The position numbers were made by a program, and so were the translations under genes. Positions 47,441 through 57,642 of a stretch of DNA of 64,000 bases are shown in pieces; the first letter of the stretch is position 1, and each line of letters opens with the position of its first letter. The notes beneath the pieces were generated by a model. The model was not told the DNA's origin. It did no database searches and saw nothing but the letters and a program-made list of their open reading frames with translations. The DNA comes from Membranihabitans maritimus (GTDB lineage: Bacteria; Bacteroidota; Bacteroidia; Chitinophagales; Saprospiraceae): NCBI RefSeq assembly GCF_021729145.1, contig NZ_JAJSLW010000005.1, positions 67,946 to 131,945 on the forward strand. The letters run 5' to 3'.

Positions 47441-48058
47441 ATGAAATATTTATTATTGACCCTGGCTTGTTTTCCCGTTTTTTTACTTGGACAGGATCGA
47501 CCTGGATTATTTTTTAGAGAGGATTTCAAAGAAACACCCGCAGAAATCCCTATTGATCAACAGCATATTTCAAATCCTGATATTTCCCTGCATTTATACG
47601 GACCGGGGGCTGATGTAATTAAAAAAAGTCATCACGATACCCCGGCAGATGATCCGTATTATGTGTGGTCCGGATTGTGTGAAGGCAATTGGGCCGTAAC
47701 ATTGAGCCATAAATCTTCTAATGTTGATTTGTCGAAACAAGCAAAAATTCGGTGGAGATCAAAGCAATCTGGATATAGAAGTCTTCATGTAATTCTTAAA
47801 GATTATAATGGTAATTGGCTGGTTAGTAATCCATTAGATGGCAAATCAAAAGATTGGCGAATTAGAGAAATAAATATTGCTGATTTGACCTGGATGGAAC
47901 TGGATATTGAAAACATAATTGAATTACAACCGGTTGCGCAACCTGACCTATCCAAAATAGTGGAAATTGGTTGGACAGACCTGATGAGAGGAGGAGGGTC
48001 GAATGCCTGCTCGCGGGTAGATTGGATAGAAGTTGATGGATTTCCGGTATACAAATGA
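47441..48058 (+). CDS. uncharacterised exported protein, 205 residues
   Basis: I do not recognise a named family. A signal peptide (residues 1-17, ending in LLGQD) is clear. The mature part looks like a jelly-roll (YYVWSGLCEGNWAVTLSHKS, SLHVILKDYNGNWLVSN), close in style to carbohydrate-binding or concanavalin-like folds. It stands between ribE and kdtA with spacers of about 100 bp on both sides. A glycan-binding role is inference only. Confidence 0.65.
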   Translation: MKYLLLTLACFPVFLLGQDRPGLFFREDFKETPAEIPIDQQHISNPDISLHLYGPGADVIKKSHHDTPADDPYYVWSGLCEGNWAVTLSHKSSNVDLSKQAKIRWRSKQSGYRSLHVILKDYNGNWLVSNPLDGKSKDWRIREINIADLTWMELDIENIIELQPVAQPDLSKIVEIGWTDLMRGGGSNACSRVDWIEVDGFPVYK

Positions 48059-48158
48059 TATCAAATCTAAAGCATACATCGAGTTATTGAATTTATTCCG
48101 CTTAGTGTAATCTGGAAATTAAATTTTTATGTAAGATTGTGGTAATTTAAATGACTAC

Positions 48159-49394
48159 ATGTTACATCTTTATAACATCCTGATTCGACTTTCACTATTC
48201 ATCTTGAAAATAGCGGGAGTTTTTGTTGAAAAGCTAGGTAAAAGGAACGAAGGCTTAAGAAATCAGGAAGTTCCATTTCTTGAAACGTGTATTTGGGTTC
48301 ATGCAGCTTCTCTGGGTGAATTTGAACAAGGGAAAACGGTCATTGAATCCCTCAAACGTACCTATAGTGATATACCAATGGTGTTAACTTTTTTCTCATC
48401 CAGTGGATTTGAAAAGATGAAGAATTATGATGGCGCTGATTACGTTTTTTATATGCCATACGATAGTAATATCTTAATGTCAAAATTTATATTAAGAATT
48501 AAACCTCAGGTAGTTGTGTTTATCAAGTATGAGTTTTGGTTTAATACACTTTATTTACTTAAAAAGAATACAATTCCTTATTATTTCATCTCATCTGTTT
48601 TTAGAAGAAGTCAATTCTTTATGAAAGGTTTATTTTCTTCCTTTTTTACTTTAATCAGGGGAGCTTCCTGGATATTCGTCCAGGACCAACGTTCGCAGGA
48701 AATTCTACATTCGAAGAGCGTTTATAATATGAGTATTTCAGGGGATAGCAGAATTGACCGGGTAATTGAATTGGCAAACAACAGTTATGAGAATAAACTA
48801 ATAAGTGATTTTTCTGGTGATTTCTTTACCATTATTGTGGGAAGTTCATGGCCACCCGATGAAGAAATCATAGTCAAAGCCATTCAGGCGTTCCCAGAAT
48901 GGAAATGGATAATTGCCCCTCACGAAGTACATAAAGACCATATTATTTCAATTCAGGATAGAATAGGTAGAGATAACGTAATATTGTATTCAGAAATTGA
49001 TACTCATGTGTCTCCGTCGCCAAAGATATTACTAGTTGACCGGATAGGGTTGTTGTCCAGGATTTACAGGTATGGGAATTTGGCTTATATCGGCGGTGGT
49101 TTCGGAACCGGCATACATAATACGCTTGAGCCTGTAGCTTATGGTCTCCCGGTAATTTTTGGACCGAAATATCATAAATTTAATGAGGCCGTAAACTTTA
49201 TTGAAAGTGGTATTGGAAAATCCGTTGCTAATGCGGATCAATTAATCGAAGCTTTACAATATTTTGCTAAAGAGGATATCAACGGACAGGTTAAAAACAA
49301 AATTAAGATATATTTGGAATCGAATTCCGGGGCAACGGACAGTATTGTTAGTAAGATAAAAAGAGATTTAGAGTATAGTAATGGGAAAAGATAG
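48159..49394 (+). CDS. kdtA: 3-deoxy-D-manno-octulosonic acid transferase
   Basis: A 411-residue glycosyltransferase that adds Kdo to lipid A, on the inner face of the inner membrane. The N-terminal hydrophobic anchor is followed by WVHAASLGEFEQG near residue 46, LTFFSSSGFEKM, and the GT-B nucleotide-sugar region with GSSWPPDEE and GFGTGIHNTLEPVAYGLPVIFGP. These are KdtA/WaaA features. It overlaps the next gene by 14 bp, which joins it to LPS sugar metabolism. Confidence 0.94.
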   Translation: MLHLYNILIRLSLFILKIAGVFVEKLGKRNEGLRNQEVPFLETCIWVHAASLGEFEQGKTVIESLKRTYSDIPMVLTFFSSSGFEKMKNYDGADYVFYMPYDSNILMSKFILRIKPQVVVFIKYEFWFNTLYLLKKNTIPYYFISSVFRRSQFFMKGLFSSFFTLIRGASWIFVQDQRSQEILHSKSVYNMSISGDSRIDRVIELANNSYENKLISDFSGDFFTIIVGSSWPPDEEIIVKAIQAFPEWKWIIAPHEVHKDHIISIQDRIGRDNVILYSEIDTHVSPSPKILLVDRIGLLSRIYRYGNLAYIGGGFGTGIHNTLEPVAYGLPVIFGPKYHKFNEAVNFIESGIGKSVANADQLIEALQYFAKEDINGQVKNKIKIYLESNSGATDSIVSKIKRDLEYSNGKR

Positions 49395-50361
49395 GGAAAA
49401 ACGCTTAATTGATAGTAAAAATTCTATTGTAGTAATCGGTGATGTTATGCTCGATAGATACTTGTACGGTAAGGTATCACGTATTTCACCCGAGGCACCG
49501 GTTCCTGTGTTGGATTATGAATTTACAGACAATAGGCCCGGGGGTGCTGCCAATGTCGCCCTGAACATAAAAGCATTAGGCTCTGACGCATCTTTGATTG
49601 CGGTAAAAGGGGATGATGAAGAGGGGGAGGAATTAACAAAATTATTAAATGAAAGTGATATTTGTACGGACAACCTTATTACATACCCAGGTGTGAATAC
49701 CACTTTGAAGACAAGGGTAATGGCCCGAAATCAACAGCTGTTGAGGGTAGACCGGGAAACACGGCAACACAATAATGCCGAACTTGAAAATACTTTGATA
49801 AATGTTATTGAATCCGTGTTGGTAAAAGAACCGCCGGATGGAATTATACTACAGGATTATAATAAAGGTGTATTATCTCCTGGGGTCATTCAGCATACTA
49901 TTTCGATAGCTAGTAAATATGGTATTCCCATGTTTGTGGACCCTAAAATTGAGAATATAAAGTATTATGGTGGTTGCACATTGTTTAAGCCCAATTTGAA
50001 AGAGGCTGAAGAAATTCTGGGTCATAAAATTGAAGTTAATGAGACTGAGCTTGATCGGATCTCCCAACGGATACAGGAAATCATTCAGTGCGAGATCGTC
50101 TTAATCACATTATCGGATAAAGGATTATTTTTGAAGCGGGTAGGTGAAAGCGGAGTTTATATTCCGGCCTTGCAGCGAGCAATTTCTGATGTTTGTGGAG
50201 CTGGGGATACCGTAATCAGTACCGTGGCGGTAAGTTACTTGAATGGGTTTGATGATGAACAAATCGCTCGGATATCCAACCTGGCGGGACATATTGTTTG
50301 TCGGTTTCCCGGGGTAGTACCCATAGATATAAAGATGTTAAAGTCAGAAATGAATCTTTAA
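49381..50361 (+). CDS. PfkB-type heptose-7-phosphate kinase (HldE kinase part)
   Basis: A 326-residue PfkB-fold sugar kinase closest to the kinase half of HldE (RfaE1): MLDRYLYGKVSRISPEAPVPV and RPGGAANVALNIKALG at the N-terminus, GAGDTVIST at the C-terminal catalytic site. It should phosphorylate D-glycero-D-manno-heptose 7-phosphate for LPS core. The nucleotidyltransferase half is absent, so a separate rfaE2 is needed elsewhere. It overlaps kdtA by 14 bp. Confidence 0.88.
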   Translation: MGKDREKRLIDSKNSIVVIGDVMLDRYLYGKVSRISPEAPVPVLDYEFTDNRPGGAANVALNIKALGSDASLIAVKGDDEEGEELTKLLNESDICTDNLITYPGVNTTLKTRVMARNQQLLRVDRETRQHNNAELENTLINVIESVLVKEPPDGIILQDYNKGVLSPGVIQHTISIASKYGIPMFVDPKIENIKYYGGCTLFKPNLKEAEEILGHKIEVNETELDRISQRIQEIIQCEIVLITLSDKGLFLKRVGESGVYIPALQRAISDVCGAGDTVISTVAVSYLNGFDDEQIARISNLAGHIVCRFPGVVPIDIKMLKSEMNL

Positions 50362-50629
50362 TTAAGGTCGATTACCCAAATACAAATATTAATTTTATAT
50401 TTATTGTGAATGATACGGAGAATTCATTGATGGTTTTGACGAGAGCACACCTCCTGATTGAGTTCACATTTTACAAAATGAAATAGGCAAACCAATTTCC
50501 TTTAAATGAAGAGGGAATATTTGAGGTATTGAGATTATTAATTTTTCAATAGGTTAAAAAAAGTACTTTTAATCACAAACGTAATTTAAACGAGTTCTAA
50601 TAATATATTTTAAACGCAAATTTTATACA

Positions 50630-52549
50630 ATGAAGAAACTTTACTATTATTTGTTAATTCTTTTTGCAATCCCATTGATTTCTCATGCGCAGGATCCATT
50701 ATACAATTTTGACTTTGCCGATGGCATGCAGGATTGGACACCTAATAGTGTGGAATGTGCTGGGGCAGCAAGTGATAATGCCCTTTGGATGTGGGTAGAA
50801 GATGGAAGTACTGAGCAGGGGATTTATTCAGCTGGTTTCGGCACGTTGGATAGTAGGACTCCGGATAGCGGTATCGTTATACTAAATTCTGAATTTCTTG
50901 ATAACAACGGGGAAGATAATAACGAAGGAAACGGGACCTGCCCGGCACCTCAAATTGCTGAATTGGTTTCACCTTCGCTGGATTTTTCAGCTGAAGATAC
51001 GGTTATCCTCTCTTTTAACCAGTTGTACTACAGATTTAGTGGATATACCAATGAAGGCGAGGGAATAGATAATTTCAATGAAACAGCTACTTATTTGGAA
51101 ATTACAGCTAATGGTGAAGATTGGAACCGGATTGCTTTGAACGATACGGTAAACACTTTCCGTTGGAATACTCTTGATAATAACGAATTGACTTTTGATA
51201 TTTCCGAATATGCAGCGGGAGAATCCGATGTTCAGGTCAAGTTTGTCTGGGAAGGTAATTATTATTTCTGGGGAGTAGATGATGTTCGGTTTTATGGAAG
51301 TCGAAGGGATGATATTGCGATTACAGCATTTAAATATGTACCGTCCAATTTTGAAACTCCCGCCTCGCAAATTGTCAATGATACTTTTAATTTTGTTGCT
51401 GACATCGTAAATCTTGGAACTGCTACCGTAGATAGTGCTTATTTAAAGGTTTATGTACGGGCTAATGACGGAAGTGGAGTTGAGTACTTCAGGGATAGTG
51501 TTCTTGTTGAAAATATGGCCCCCAATGATACCATGGAGATGGAAGTTCCTAATTTTTATGTGCCAAATGATTTAGCGGCCGGTTCGTATGTAATGGTGTA
51601 TCGATTGACGACACCAGGGGGTATCACCGAAGTCAATTTTGCAAATAACTTCAGAGGAGAAATTTTTATTGTTTCCGAGGAAAATAAGTTCCGGAAAACG
51701 GATAGAAGTGATGGTTCCGGAATTCGATATCAAGCTGAGGAATACCTTATTGGTAATTACTATGAAATGGCGGATGAATTCGATGATGAAATCCGGGTCA
51801 AAAGTATAAACTTTTCCAACTTTGCCAGTGGTGAATCCCTCCAAGGAAAGAGTATTATCGTATACTTATTGAAAATTAGTGATGATATTGCTCCTGACTT
51901 TTCCAATTTTGATTTTACTGAAAGTGTTACCGATGAAGATTTAAGTTCGTTTTCGATTGAAGGGATAGGTTCGTATTCTTATACTGCCGAGGATGATAAT
52001 GCCAGTGTCTTCAGCCGATTCAGTGCTGATATTTTCAACTTTGAAAATACGGATGATCCTGTAGTATTGGATCCGGGTGGAAGGTATATCGCAGCTGTTT
52101 CTTATGATAATACCAATAATACTTTATTTCACGAAGTCAGTGAGCGGATAACCTATTATTCTGCATTGTCACCGCAACAAATTAGTACCGTGGTGTATGT
52201 AAACGGATGGGCATTTAACAATCCTATGGGTTCTGATGTTGCTGTAGTGGGTATGGATCTGGAGGTCATAATGACTTCTAATGAACAGGAGTTGGCAGAG
52301 ACAGAAGTTTCTATTTTCCCTAATCCGGCACAAGATTACGTGAATATTGATGTGTCCCTTGAGAATCCGCAAAAAATTCAAACATATTTAACGGATGCAA
52401 CTGGTAAAATCCTTGATATGAAAGTAAATGATAACTTTTATCAGGGAAGAATCCGTTATGATGTGAGTACCTATCCAACCGGTACCTATTTCTTGAAAGT
52501 GAATTCAAGCGAAGGAACAAAGGTTAAAAAGATATCAGTCTTGCATTAA
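50630..52549 (+). CDS. T9SS type A sorting-domain protein
   Basis: A 639-residue exported protein. Signal peptide MKKLYYYLLILFAIPLISHA. Residues about 25-225 form a MAM or jelly-roll-like domain (YNFDFADGMQDWTPNS, then FYFWGVDDVRFYG-like NYYFWGVDDVRFYG). A CARDB-like region follows (DIVNLGTATVDSAYLKV). The C-terminus (VSIFPNPAQDYVNIDVSL, then YPTGTYFLKVNSSEG) is a type A sorting domain. It is a single-gene unit ended by a strong terminator. Surface or secreted role, target unknown. Confidence 0.9.
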   Translation: MKKLYYYLLILFAIPLISHAQDPLYNFDFADGMQDWTPNSVECAGAASDNALWMWVEDGSTEQGIYSAGFGTLDSRTPDSGIVILNSEFLDNNGEDNNEGNGTCPAPQIAELVSPSLDFSAEDTVILSFNQLYYRFSGYTNEGEGIDNFNETATYLEITANGEDWNRIALNDTVNTFRWNTLDNNELTFDISEYAAGESDVQVKFVWEGNYYFWGVDDVRFYGSRRDDIAITAFKYVPSNFETPASQIVNDTFNFVADIVNLGTATVDSAYLKVYVRANDGSGVEYFRDSVLVENMAPNDTMEMEVPNFYVPNDLAAGSYVMVYRLTTPGGITEVNFANNFRGEIFIVSEENKFRKTDRSDGSGIRYQAEEYLIGNYYEMADEFDDEIRVKSINFSNFASGESLQGKSIIVYLLKISDDIAPDFSNFDFTESVTDEDLSSFSIEGIGSYSYTAEDDNASVFSRFSADIFNFENTDDPVVLDPGGRYIAAVSYDNTNNTLFHEVSERITYYSALSPQQISTVVYVNGWAFNNPMGSDVAVVGMDLEVIMTSNEQELAETEVSIFPNPAQDYVNIDVSLENPQKIQTYLTDATGKILDMKVNDNFYQGRIRYDVSTYPTGTYFLKVNSSEGTKVKKISVLH

Positions 52550-53121
52550 ATAATTGAGATTAATAAATAGAAAATAACCAATTAAAAGTCCCTGCGGAGT
52601 GAATTTGCAGGGACTTTTTTGTTATGTAAGGTAGTATAGCCCAGTTATTTACACCTCAATAACTATACGAGGGTGAATGGATATAAGTCAGTATCGATTT
52701 AGTCAAAGCAAGTTCCTGGCATGGAAAGGGCTAAAGTGAAAATAAGATAATATTTCTCCTTACCATATAATTATTCGAGCCCAAAAGAACTCATTGAAAA
52801 ATTTAAAGCAAAAATTTTGTATGCTTTCCAATGACCATATAATTACCTGAAGAAATTACAAACCTTATTCGAAGGATAATGGATGTGAAGTAACGGGTCC
52901 AAATGTGTATACAAGGACCTGCGAGGTTAAGCATTTAGTACTATCCTGGTATAGATGGTTTGGATATGGTTTAGATGTTATTCCATGTATTTATCTTTGA
53001 AATAAAAGTTTTTTGAAACCGCTGGTGTAGGTAGTAAGTTGTTTATATTATTTCTATTTGGAGGTAGGGGAGAAATTAAAAAACTTAGTTGCTGAAAGCT
53101 GTTGTATATTCATATTTCCAA
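52550..53121. other. intergenic spacer after T9SS gene
   Basis: No gene seen. It holds the strong terminator at 52584-52620. Two near copies of ACCATATAATTA lie at about 52760 and 52835, of no known role. Confidence 0.5.
52584..52620 (+). terminator. strong intrinsic terminator
   Basis: Arms AAAAGTCCCTGC (52584-52595) and GCAGGGACTTTT (52607-52618) are a perfect 12-bp stem followed by a T-run. It lies 34 bp after the T9SS gene stop. Confidence 0.95.
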
Positions 53122-55440
53122 TTAAAAAGGCATACTAATCGCCAAATTAAGGTTGGATTGTGTAAGGTAATCACTGAACTTAGAGAACGCCCAATAACTG
53201 CCATTTTCGCGGCGATACGGAAGTTTGAGTTTGATTCCCAGGTCCAGGCGTAAAATAAAGAAAGTGAGGTCTATGCGGAGTCCTGTCCCGGTGCCTATAG
53301 CCATCTCCTTCCAAAAGTCGGCACCGAATTGCGCTTCAGGCTTTGTCATATTGTCCAGGCTCCAGATATTACCCACGTCCAGGAATACCGCACTGTTCAA
53401 TCTCCAAAATAAGGGAAACCGATACTCCGCATTCATCTCCAGTTTGAGGTCTCCCACCTGAGCATAGGGGATGTTAGATTCTTGATTGAGTACCACGGAG
53501 TCAACTAAAGATCCGGGGCCTAATTCCCGAATCCTCCATGCTCTCATACTGGAAGGTCCTCCCAGGAAAAACTGTTTGATAAAAGGTATTGTTTCGGAAC
53601 CGGGAAGTGGTAAGGCAATACCGACATTTAACCGAGAGGCAAATGATGTGGTTGCAGATAAATCTTTCGAAAATCGCCCATCCAGATCGAGCTTAACAAA
53701 CTTGGCAAACTCAAATCTATCGAAAAGCCGTATAGTATCCTGAAATTGATTAATAGCATAATTAGCTAACATCATTTCCAGCCCGGATACTTCAAAATTA
53801 CCATTAAAGGTATATTGTCGACGGGCGTAATCTTTTTGACTTACATGAGTGAAAAGCGCATTATTAAATACCAGGCCGGTAAACAATTGTGGCTCCATGG
53901 ATCTTCGAATAAATTCATATCTGTCATTAAAATCCGGACCAAGTTCCGGGAAGAATACATTAATACCTAATGTATTAATTCTCAAACTGTTTCGCCCTGC
54001 AGCCCAGTTGAAATTATTGCCCAATTGAAACTCGAATGAATGATAGGTATAAAAACTATCAATGAGAACATAATCATAGTCCAGATTGATCGAACTCAGT
54101 CCATTGCTTTCCAGTGTCTCGTAAAATTCAGGGAAGGGTTTTTTTAATAGTTTATATGTTCCCAGGAAATCTACAAACCTTGGGATGCTCAGATTATTAC
54201 GTAAACCAAGGATGAAGGTTTGAAATATATTATTATCGCGGTCCCAGGGATTGAATTCGGAGACAAACTCCAGCCCACTGGTTAAATTTTCCCCTTTACC
54301 AAAGAAGTTTCTATTAGAGATTTCAGGGCTCAGTGAAATTCCCAATAAACTTCTGGAGGAGAATTCTGTATTATTAAAGTCAAAGTTAACATTGAATTCG
54401 TACTTCTTGGACGGAGTAAGAATAAAATAGATATTGAGTATATTGGGATTCACAGGAGAAGGTATCCTTTGGATCAGTACGGATGAATAGATGTTATAGC
54501 GAAGAATATTTTGCCGTGCTTCTTCCAATTCGCCTGCATCAAATACACTTCCCCTCCGGAAAGGTATAATGGAACTCATAACCTGTTTATCCAGTGATTT
54601 GCCACTGTCAAAGTTCAGGTGTTGGATCCCATCGATAGTAGCTGTATCACTGACGGCATGAAATTGGAGAGGGTCAAAATTATGGTTAACTACAATATCT
54701 CCAAAAAAATACTTTTTAAGGGTGGTACTATCTGTACCTTCCTGGATTTCAATTTTGACATCTACTTCGGTATCTAATTTTACGGCTTCCGGTCTTTTAC
54801 TGATATTCAAAGGGGTAAAATAGGGATAACCGTTATTTTGCATAATTGACGATATTCGATTCCGCTCCTTTTCATACGCATTGAAGGATAAGACATCCCC
54901 AATTTTAATATGGGACTCATTATCAAAAGATGAAATGAGCTCCTGAATTTCCGGGTTGGGAAAAATAATTTCCTTACTGGCTATAGTATATAGCGGTCCT
55001 GTATTTATATCATAGCTTATTGATGCTTTTCTCTTCCTAAGGGTTTCAGCAAAACGAGTGGTGGCATCATAATAACCCTTTTCCATTAAATAGCGGGTAA
55101 TAATATCGGTGACCCCTATACCTGCTCCGGTTTTATAAATATTGGGGGTACTTGCTGCCTGTCTGTAGATAAAGTTTTTTATAGTCCCCGTATCTGCATC
55201 CCGATATTTATAATAGAGCCAAATTCTCCAATTTTGTTTTTCAATTTGTTGGAGGGAATCCAGGTAGTAAATTTCACTTTCCAATATTTTTTGATCACGT
55301 GTAGGAATTGGACCCTCCACTTCAATTTGATAGTCCGTTAGCAGATATTCATCTTCTCCAATAAATTTGGTAACATTACAGGAAGAAATCAGTAATGCTA
55401 GTAAACAAACGGCAAAAATCGGGATTTTGAGATTCCTCAT
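53122..55440 (-). CDS. TamL-like BamA/TamA family lipoprotein
   Basis: A 772-residue outer-membrane protein. The lipobox LALLISSC at the N-terminus marks it as a lipoprotein, which fits TamL, the Bacteroidota form of TamA. POTRA-like repeats span about residues 35-330 (IKIGDVLSFNAYEKERNR; KYEFNVNFDFNNTEFS), and the Omp85 barrel follows, with FFLGGPSSMRAWRIRELGPGS (barrel lid region) near residue 630. It should assemble or insert envelope proteins or lipids with TamB. It is divergent from an RNA methyltransferase, 28 bp apart; no tamB is adjacent. Confidence 0.9.
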   Translation of the reverse strand: MRNLKIPIFAVCLLALLISSCNVTKFIGEDEYLLTDYQIEVEGPIPTRDQKILESEIYYLDSLQQIEKQNWRIWLYYKYRDADTGTIKNFIYRQAASTPNIYKTGAGIGVTDIITRYLMEKGYYDATTRFAETLRKRKASISYDINTGPLYTIASKEIIFPNPEIQELISSFDNESHIKIGDVLSFNAYEKERNRISSIMQNNGYPYFTPLNISKRPEAVKLDTEVDVKIEIQEGTDSTTLKKYFFGDIVVNHNFDPLQFHAVSDTATIDGIQHLNFDSGKSLDKQVMSSIIPFRRGSVFDAGELEEARQNILRYNIYSSVLIQRIPSPVNPNILNIYFILTPSKKYEFNVNFDFNNTEFSSRSLLGISLSPEISNRNFFGKGENLTSGLEFVSEFNPWDRDNNIFQTFILGLRNNLSIPRFVDFLGTYKLLKKPFPEFYETLESNGLSSINLDYDYVLIDSFYTYHSFEFQLGNNFNWAAGRNSLRINTLGINVFFPELGPDFNDRYEFIRRSMEPQLFTGLVFNNALFTHVSQKDYARRQYTFNGNFEVSGLEMMLANYAINQFQDTIRLFDRFEFAKFVKLDLDGRFSKDLSATTSFASRLNVGIALPLPGSETIPFIKQFFLGGPSSMRAWRIRELGPGSLVDSVVLNQESNIPYAQVGDLKLEMNAEYRFPLFWRLNSAVFLDVGNIWSLDNMTKPEAQFGADFWKEMAIGTGTGLRIDLTFFILRLDLGIKLKLPYRRENGSYWAFSKFSDYLTQSNLNLAISMPF

Positions 55441-55468
55441 ATTACTTCATCCGTAAATTAACCAAACT

Positions 55469-56224
55469 ATGAGTCAATTATTGTCTAAAAATCAAATAAA
55501 ATTGATTCGCTCTTTAAAACAAAGAAAATATCGATATAAATTACAAAAATACATCCTGGAAGGTGAAAAGATGATTCTTGAATTATCGAATGTAGATCCT
55601 GCAAAAATTGATTTCATCGTTGTGGACGAGAATTCTAATTTCCCTAGTTCTGATAATCTATTCAGAACCAGTGGTAAGACTTTTAAAGAACTGTCTTCTT
55701 TAATGAATCCACAAGGCGTTCTCGCAGTATGTAATATTCCGGATTATTATTGGGAACAGGCCACAGTAAGAAATCAATTTTCTGTATTTCTGGATGGTAT
55801 ACAGGATCCAGGTAATTTAGGTACAATAATTCGAAGCTCCGATTGGTTTGGTATAACAAATGTCCTTATTGGACCCGGTACGGTAGATCCATTTAATGAA
55901 AAAGCTGTTCAGGCAAGTATGAGTAGCCTTTTTAATATTAAACTATCAATGGTTTCATATGAATTTTTACGAACTTCCGGGGTGAAAATGCTTTCTGCAG
56001 ATATGAAAGGAGAGGATGCTTATACTTTTGATTGGCCGGATGAAGGAATTTTAATAATGGGAAATGAAGGCAATGGTATCTCTCGTTTTGTACAGGAATT
56101 AAACCCCGAAAGAATTACGATTCCTTCCAGCCGGAAATCCTTTTCAGAATCGTTAAATGTATCCATGGCTTATACTTCATTGCTGACTTTGCGAAGTGTA
56201 AAATTGAGAGGGAGAAAAGGATAA
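55469..56224 (+). CDS. TrmH/SpoU family RNA methyltransferase
   Basis: A 251-residue SPOUT-class 2'-O-methyltransferase. The N-terminal substrate-binding part (LIRSLKQRKYRYKLQKYILEG) is followed by FLDGIQDPGNLGTIIRSSDWFG, the SAM knot GIGPGTVDPFNEKAVQASM-like GPGTVDPFNEKAVQASMSS and LIMGNEGNGISR. It probably modifies 23S rRNA or tRNA; the exact site is open. It is divergent from the TamL-like gene. Confidence 0.92.
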   Translation: MSQLLSKNQIKLIRSLKQRKYRYKLQKYILEGEKMILELSNVDPAKIDFIVVDENSNFPSSDNLFRTSGKTFKELSSLMNPQGVLAVCNIPDYYWEQATVRNQFSVFLDGIQDPGNLGTIIRSSDWFGITNVLIGPGTVDPFNEKAVQASMSSLFNIKLSMVSYEFLRTSGVKMLSADMKGEDAYTFDWPDEGILIMGNEGNGISRFVQELNPERITIPSSRKSFSESLNVSMAYTSLLTLRSVKLRGRKG

Positions 56225-56388
56225 TTCTAAGGTTATTGCTATCTGTATTATTTAGCCTTTTTGCCTGCCAACATGGTTCATCTGTACAACACAATCACTT
56301 TTCTTTTCAGAATTCAACATTCATATTTATGGGAAATGAAATAGGATTCTACACGATCCCATTTTTTGCAACAATTTTTGCTTTGTAA
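56221..56388 (+). pseudogene. possible remnant of a small lipoprotein gene
   Basis: In the frame that starts at ATA 56221 the translation reads LRLLLSVLFSLFACQHGSS, a clear lipoprotein signal with LFAC lipobox, and runs to TAA 56386-56388. No ATG or GTG lies in frame before it; TTG 56236 is the only usual start and gives a short signal. The C-terminal part (FYTIPFFATIFAL) is not typical. It may be the 5' remnant of a decayed lipoprotein gene or a small protein with a rare start. Confidence 0.3.
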
Positions 56389-56571
56389 TGTACAGTACTT
56401 TTTATTTACTTCAGGTACCAACCATTCCCAAAATATAATAGAACATCCCTGGGTGATGTGTAGATCCGGAATGTCATAAGGTCCAGTAAGCAATTATCAT
56501 ATCAACTAGAATTCAGATATGCTTGACCTCAGGACAAGAGGTTTCTCTCTGTGAGATATTCGTACTGATTC
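56389..56571. other. short spacer, nothing recognised
   Basis: No gene, terminator or repeat is seen between the lipoprotein-like remnant and the TlpA gene stop. Confidence 0.4.
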
Positions 56572-57642
56572 CTATAACAATTCTTTAATTGACTGTTCCA
56601 GCGTATTTCTCGGATTTAATTTGCGAATTACCCCTTCACGGTCGATAAGGAATGTGGCGGGAATAGCGCGTACCCCGTATCTTTGGGCAGGGGCGGATTG
56701 CCAATATTTCAAATCGCTAACATGACTTTTCCAGGCCAGTTTATCCTGTTCTATAGCCTGTACCCATCTTTGTTTTTGGCCATTTCGGTCCAATGATACG
56801 GAATATACTGTAAAGCCTTCGTCTTTGTATTTATTGTACAGGGAAACCACATGGGGATTTGCTCTCCTGCAAGGTCCACACCAGCTAGCCCAAAAATCCA
56901 GTAATACTACTTTTCCACGGAGGTCAGACAATTTCATGATTTCACCCTCTGGATTAGGGAGTGCGATATCCGGAGCCGGTTGTCCGATGTCAACTGCAAA
57001 TCTACCCGCACTACCGGTACTTTGTGCTGCTTTTTTATCGTAGTATTCTACAAATTCCTTGAATTCCCTGGTATAAGGGGAGTTTGGCATTTCTGCGTCA
57101 ACTTTATTGACAATTTCGCGTACGTATGCATAATCATCAGGACTTCCCATGAGAAAGGCGATTCCAGTCTGAATAGCTACTAATGCATTTTCCTGATTGT
57201 TGAAATAATCAACCAGCATCGGTTTGGGCCATTGCTTTTTTATTATTTTTTCATAGGCCAGGGTTTGACTGCCGGTTAATTGGGATCCTGTAAGATCAAA
57301 ATCATATTGTTCCAGTGTGTGGAATGATCCATTGATATTGATTTTGCGATCCTGCCCATTTAGCACAAAAGACACTCCTTTGCCACCGACGGAAAATTGA
57401 TAAATTGCTTCCTCAAGGGCTTTGTCAGTTGTAAGTAAAAAATTTCCGCGGTCATCGGCGGTTGTGGATGCTATTAAAGATTTTTGACCCGTTAGGGTAA
57501 CTCTGTTCAAACTAATGGCTTTATTTCCTGCATCGGTAATTTTACCGGAAAGTTCAAACTGAACTTCTTCTTTTTGTTCAGTACAGGAAATAAAAACTAA
57601 TGATAGAGAAATGACAAATAGGGTATACCTTAATAATTTCAT
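56572..57642 (-). CDS. TlpA/DsbE-type disulfide reductase with DUF4369 domain
   Basis: A 356-residue exported thioredoxin-fold protein. The lipobox VFISC at the N-terminus suggests a lipoprotein. An N-terminal DUF4369-like sandwich ([20 protein letters not shown]) leads to the thioredoxin domain with [16 protein letters not shown] near residue 250 and [12 protein letters not shown] near 330. It should reduce disulfides in the periplasm. Its start overlaps the purL stop by 4 bp, a link between unrelated functions. Confidence 0.92.
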   Translation of the reverse strand: MKLLRYTLFVISLSLVFISCTEQKEEVQFELSGKITDAGNKAISLNRVTLTGQKSLIASTTADDRGNFLLTTDKALEEAIYQFSVGGKGVSFVLNGQDRKININGSFHTLEQYDFDLTGSQLTGSQTLAYEKIIKKQWPKPMLVDYFNNQENALVAIQTGIAFLMGSPDDYAYVREIVNKVDAEMPNSPYTREFKEFVEYYDKKAAQSTGSAGRFAVDIGQPAPDIALPNPEGEIMKLSDLRGKVVLLDFWASWCGPCRRANPHVVSLYNKYKDEGFTVYSVSLDRNGQKQRWVQAIEQDKLAWKSHVSDLKYWQSAPAQRYGVRAIPATFLIDREGVIRKLNPRNTLEQSIKELL

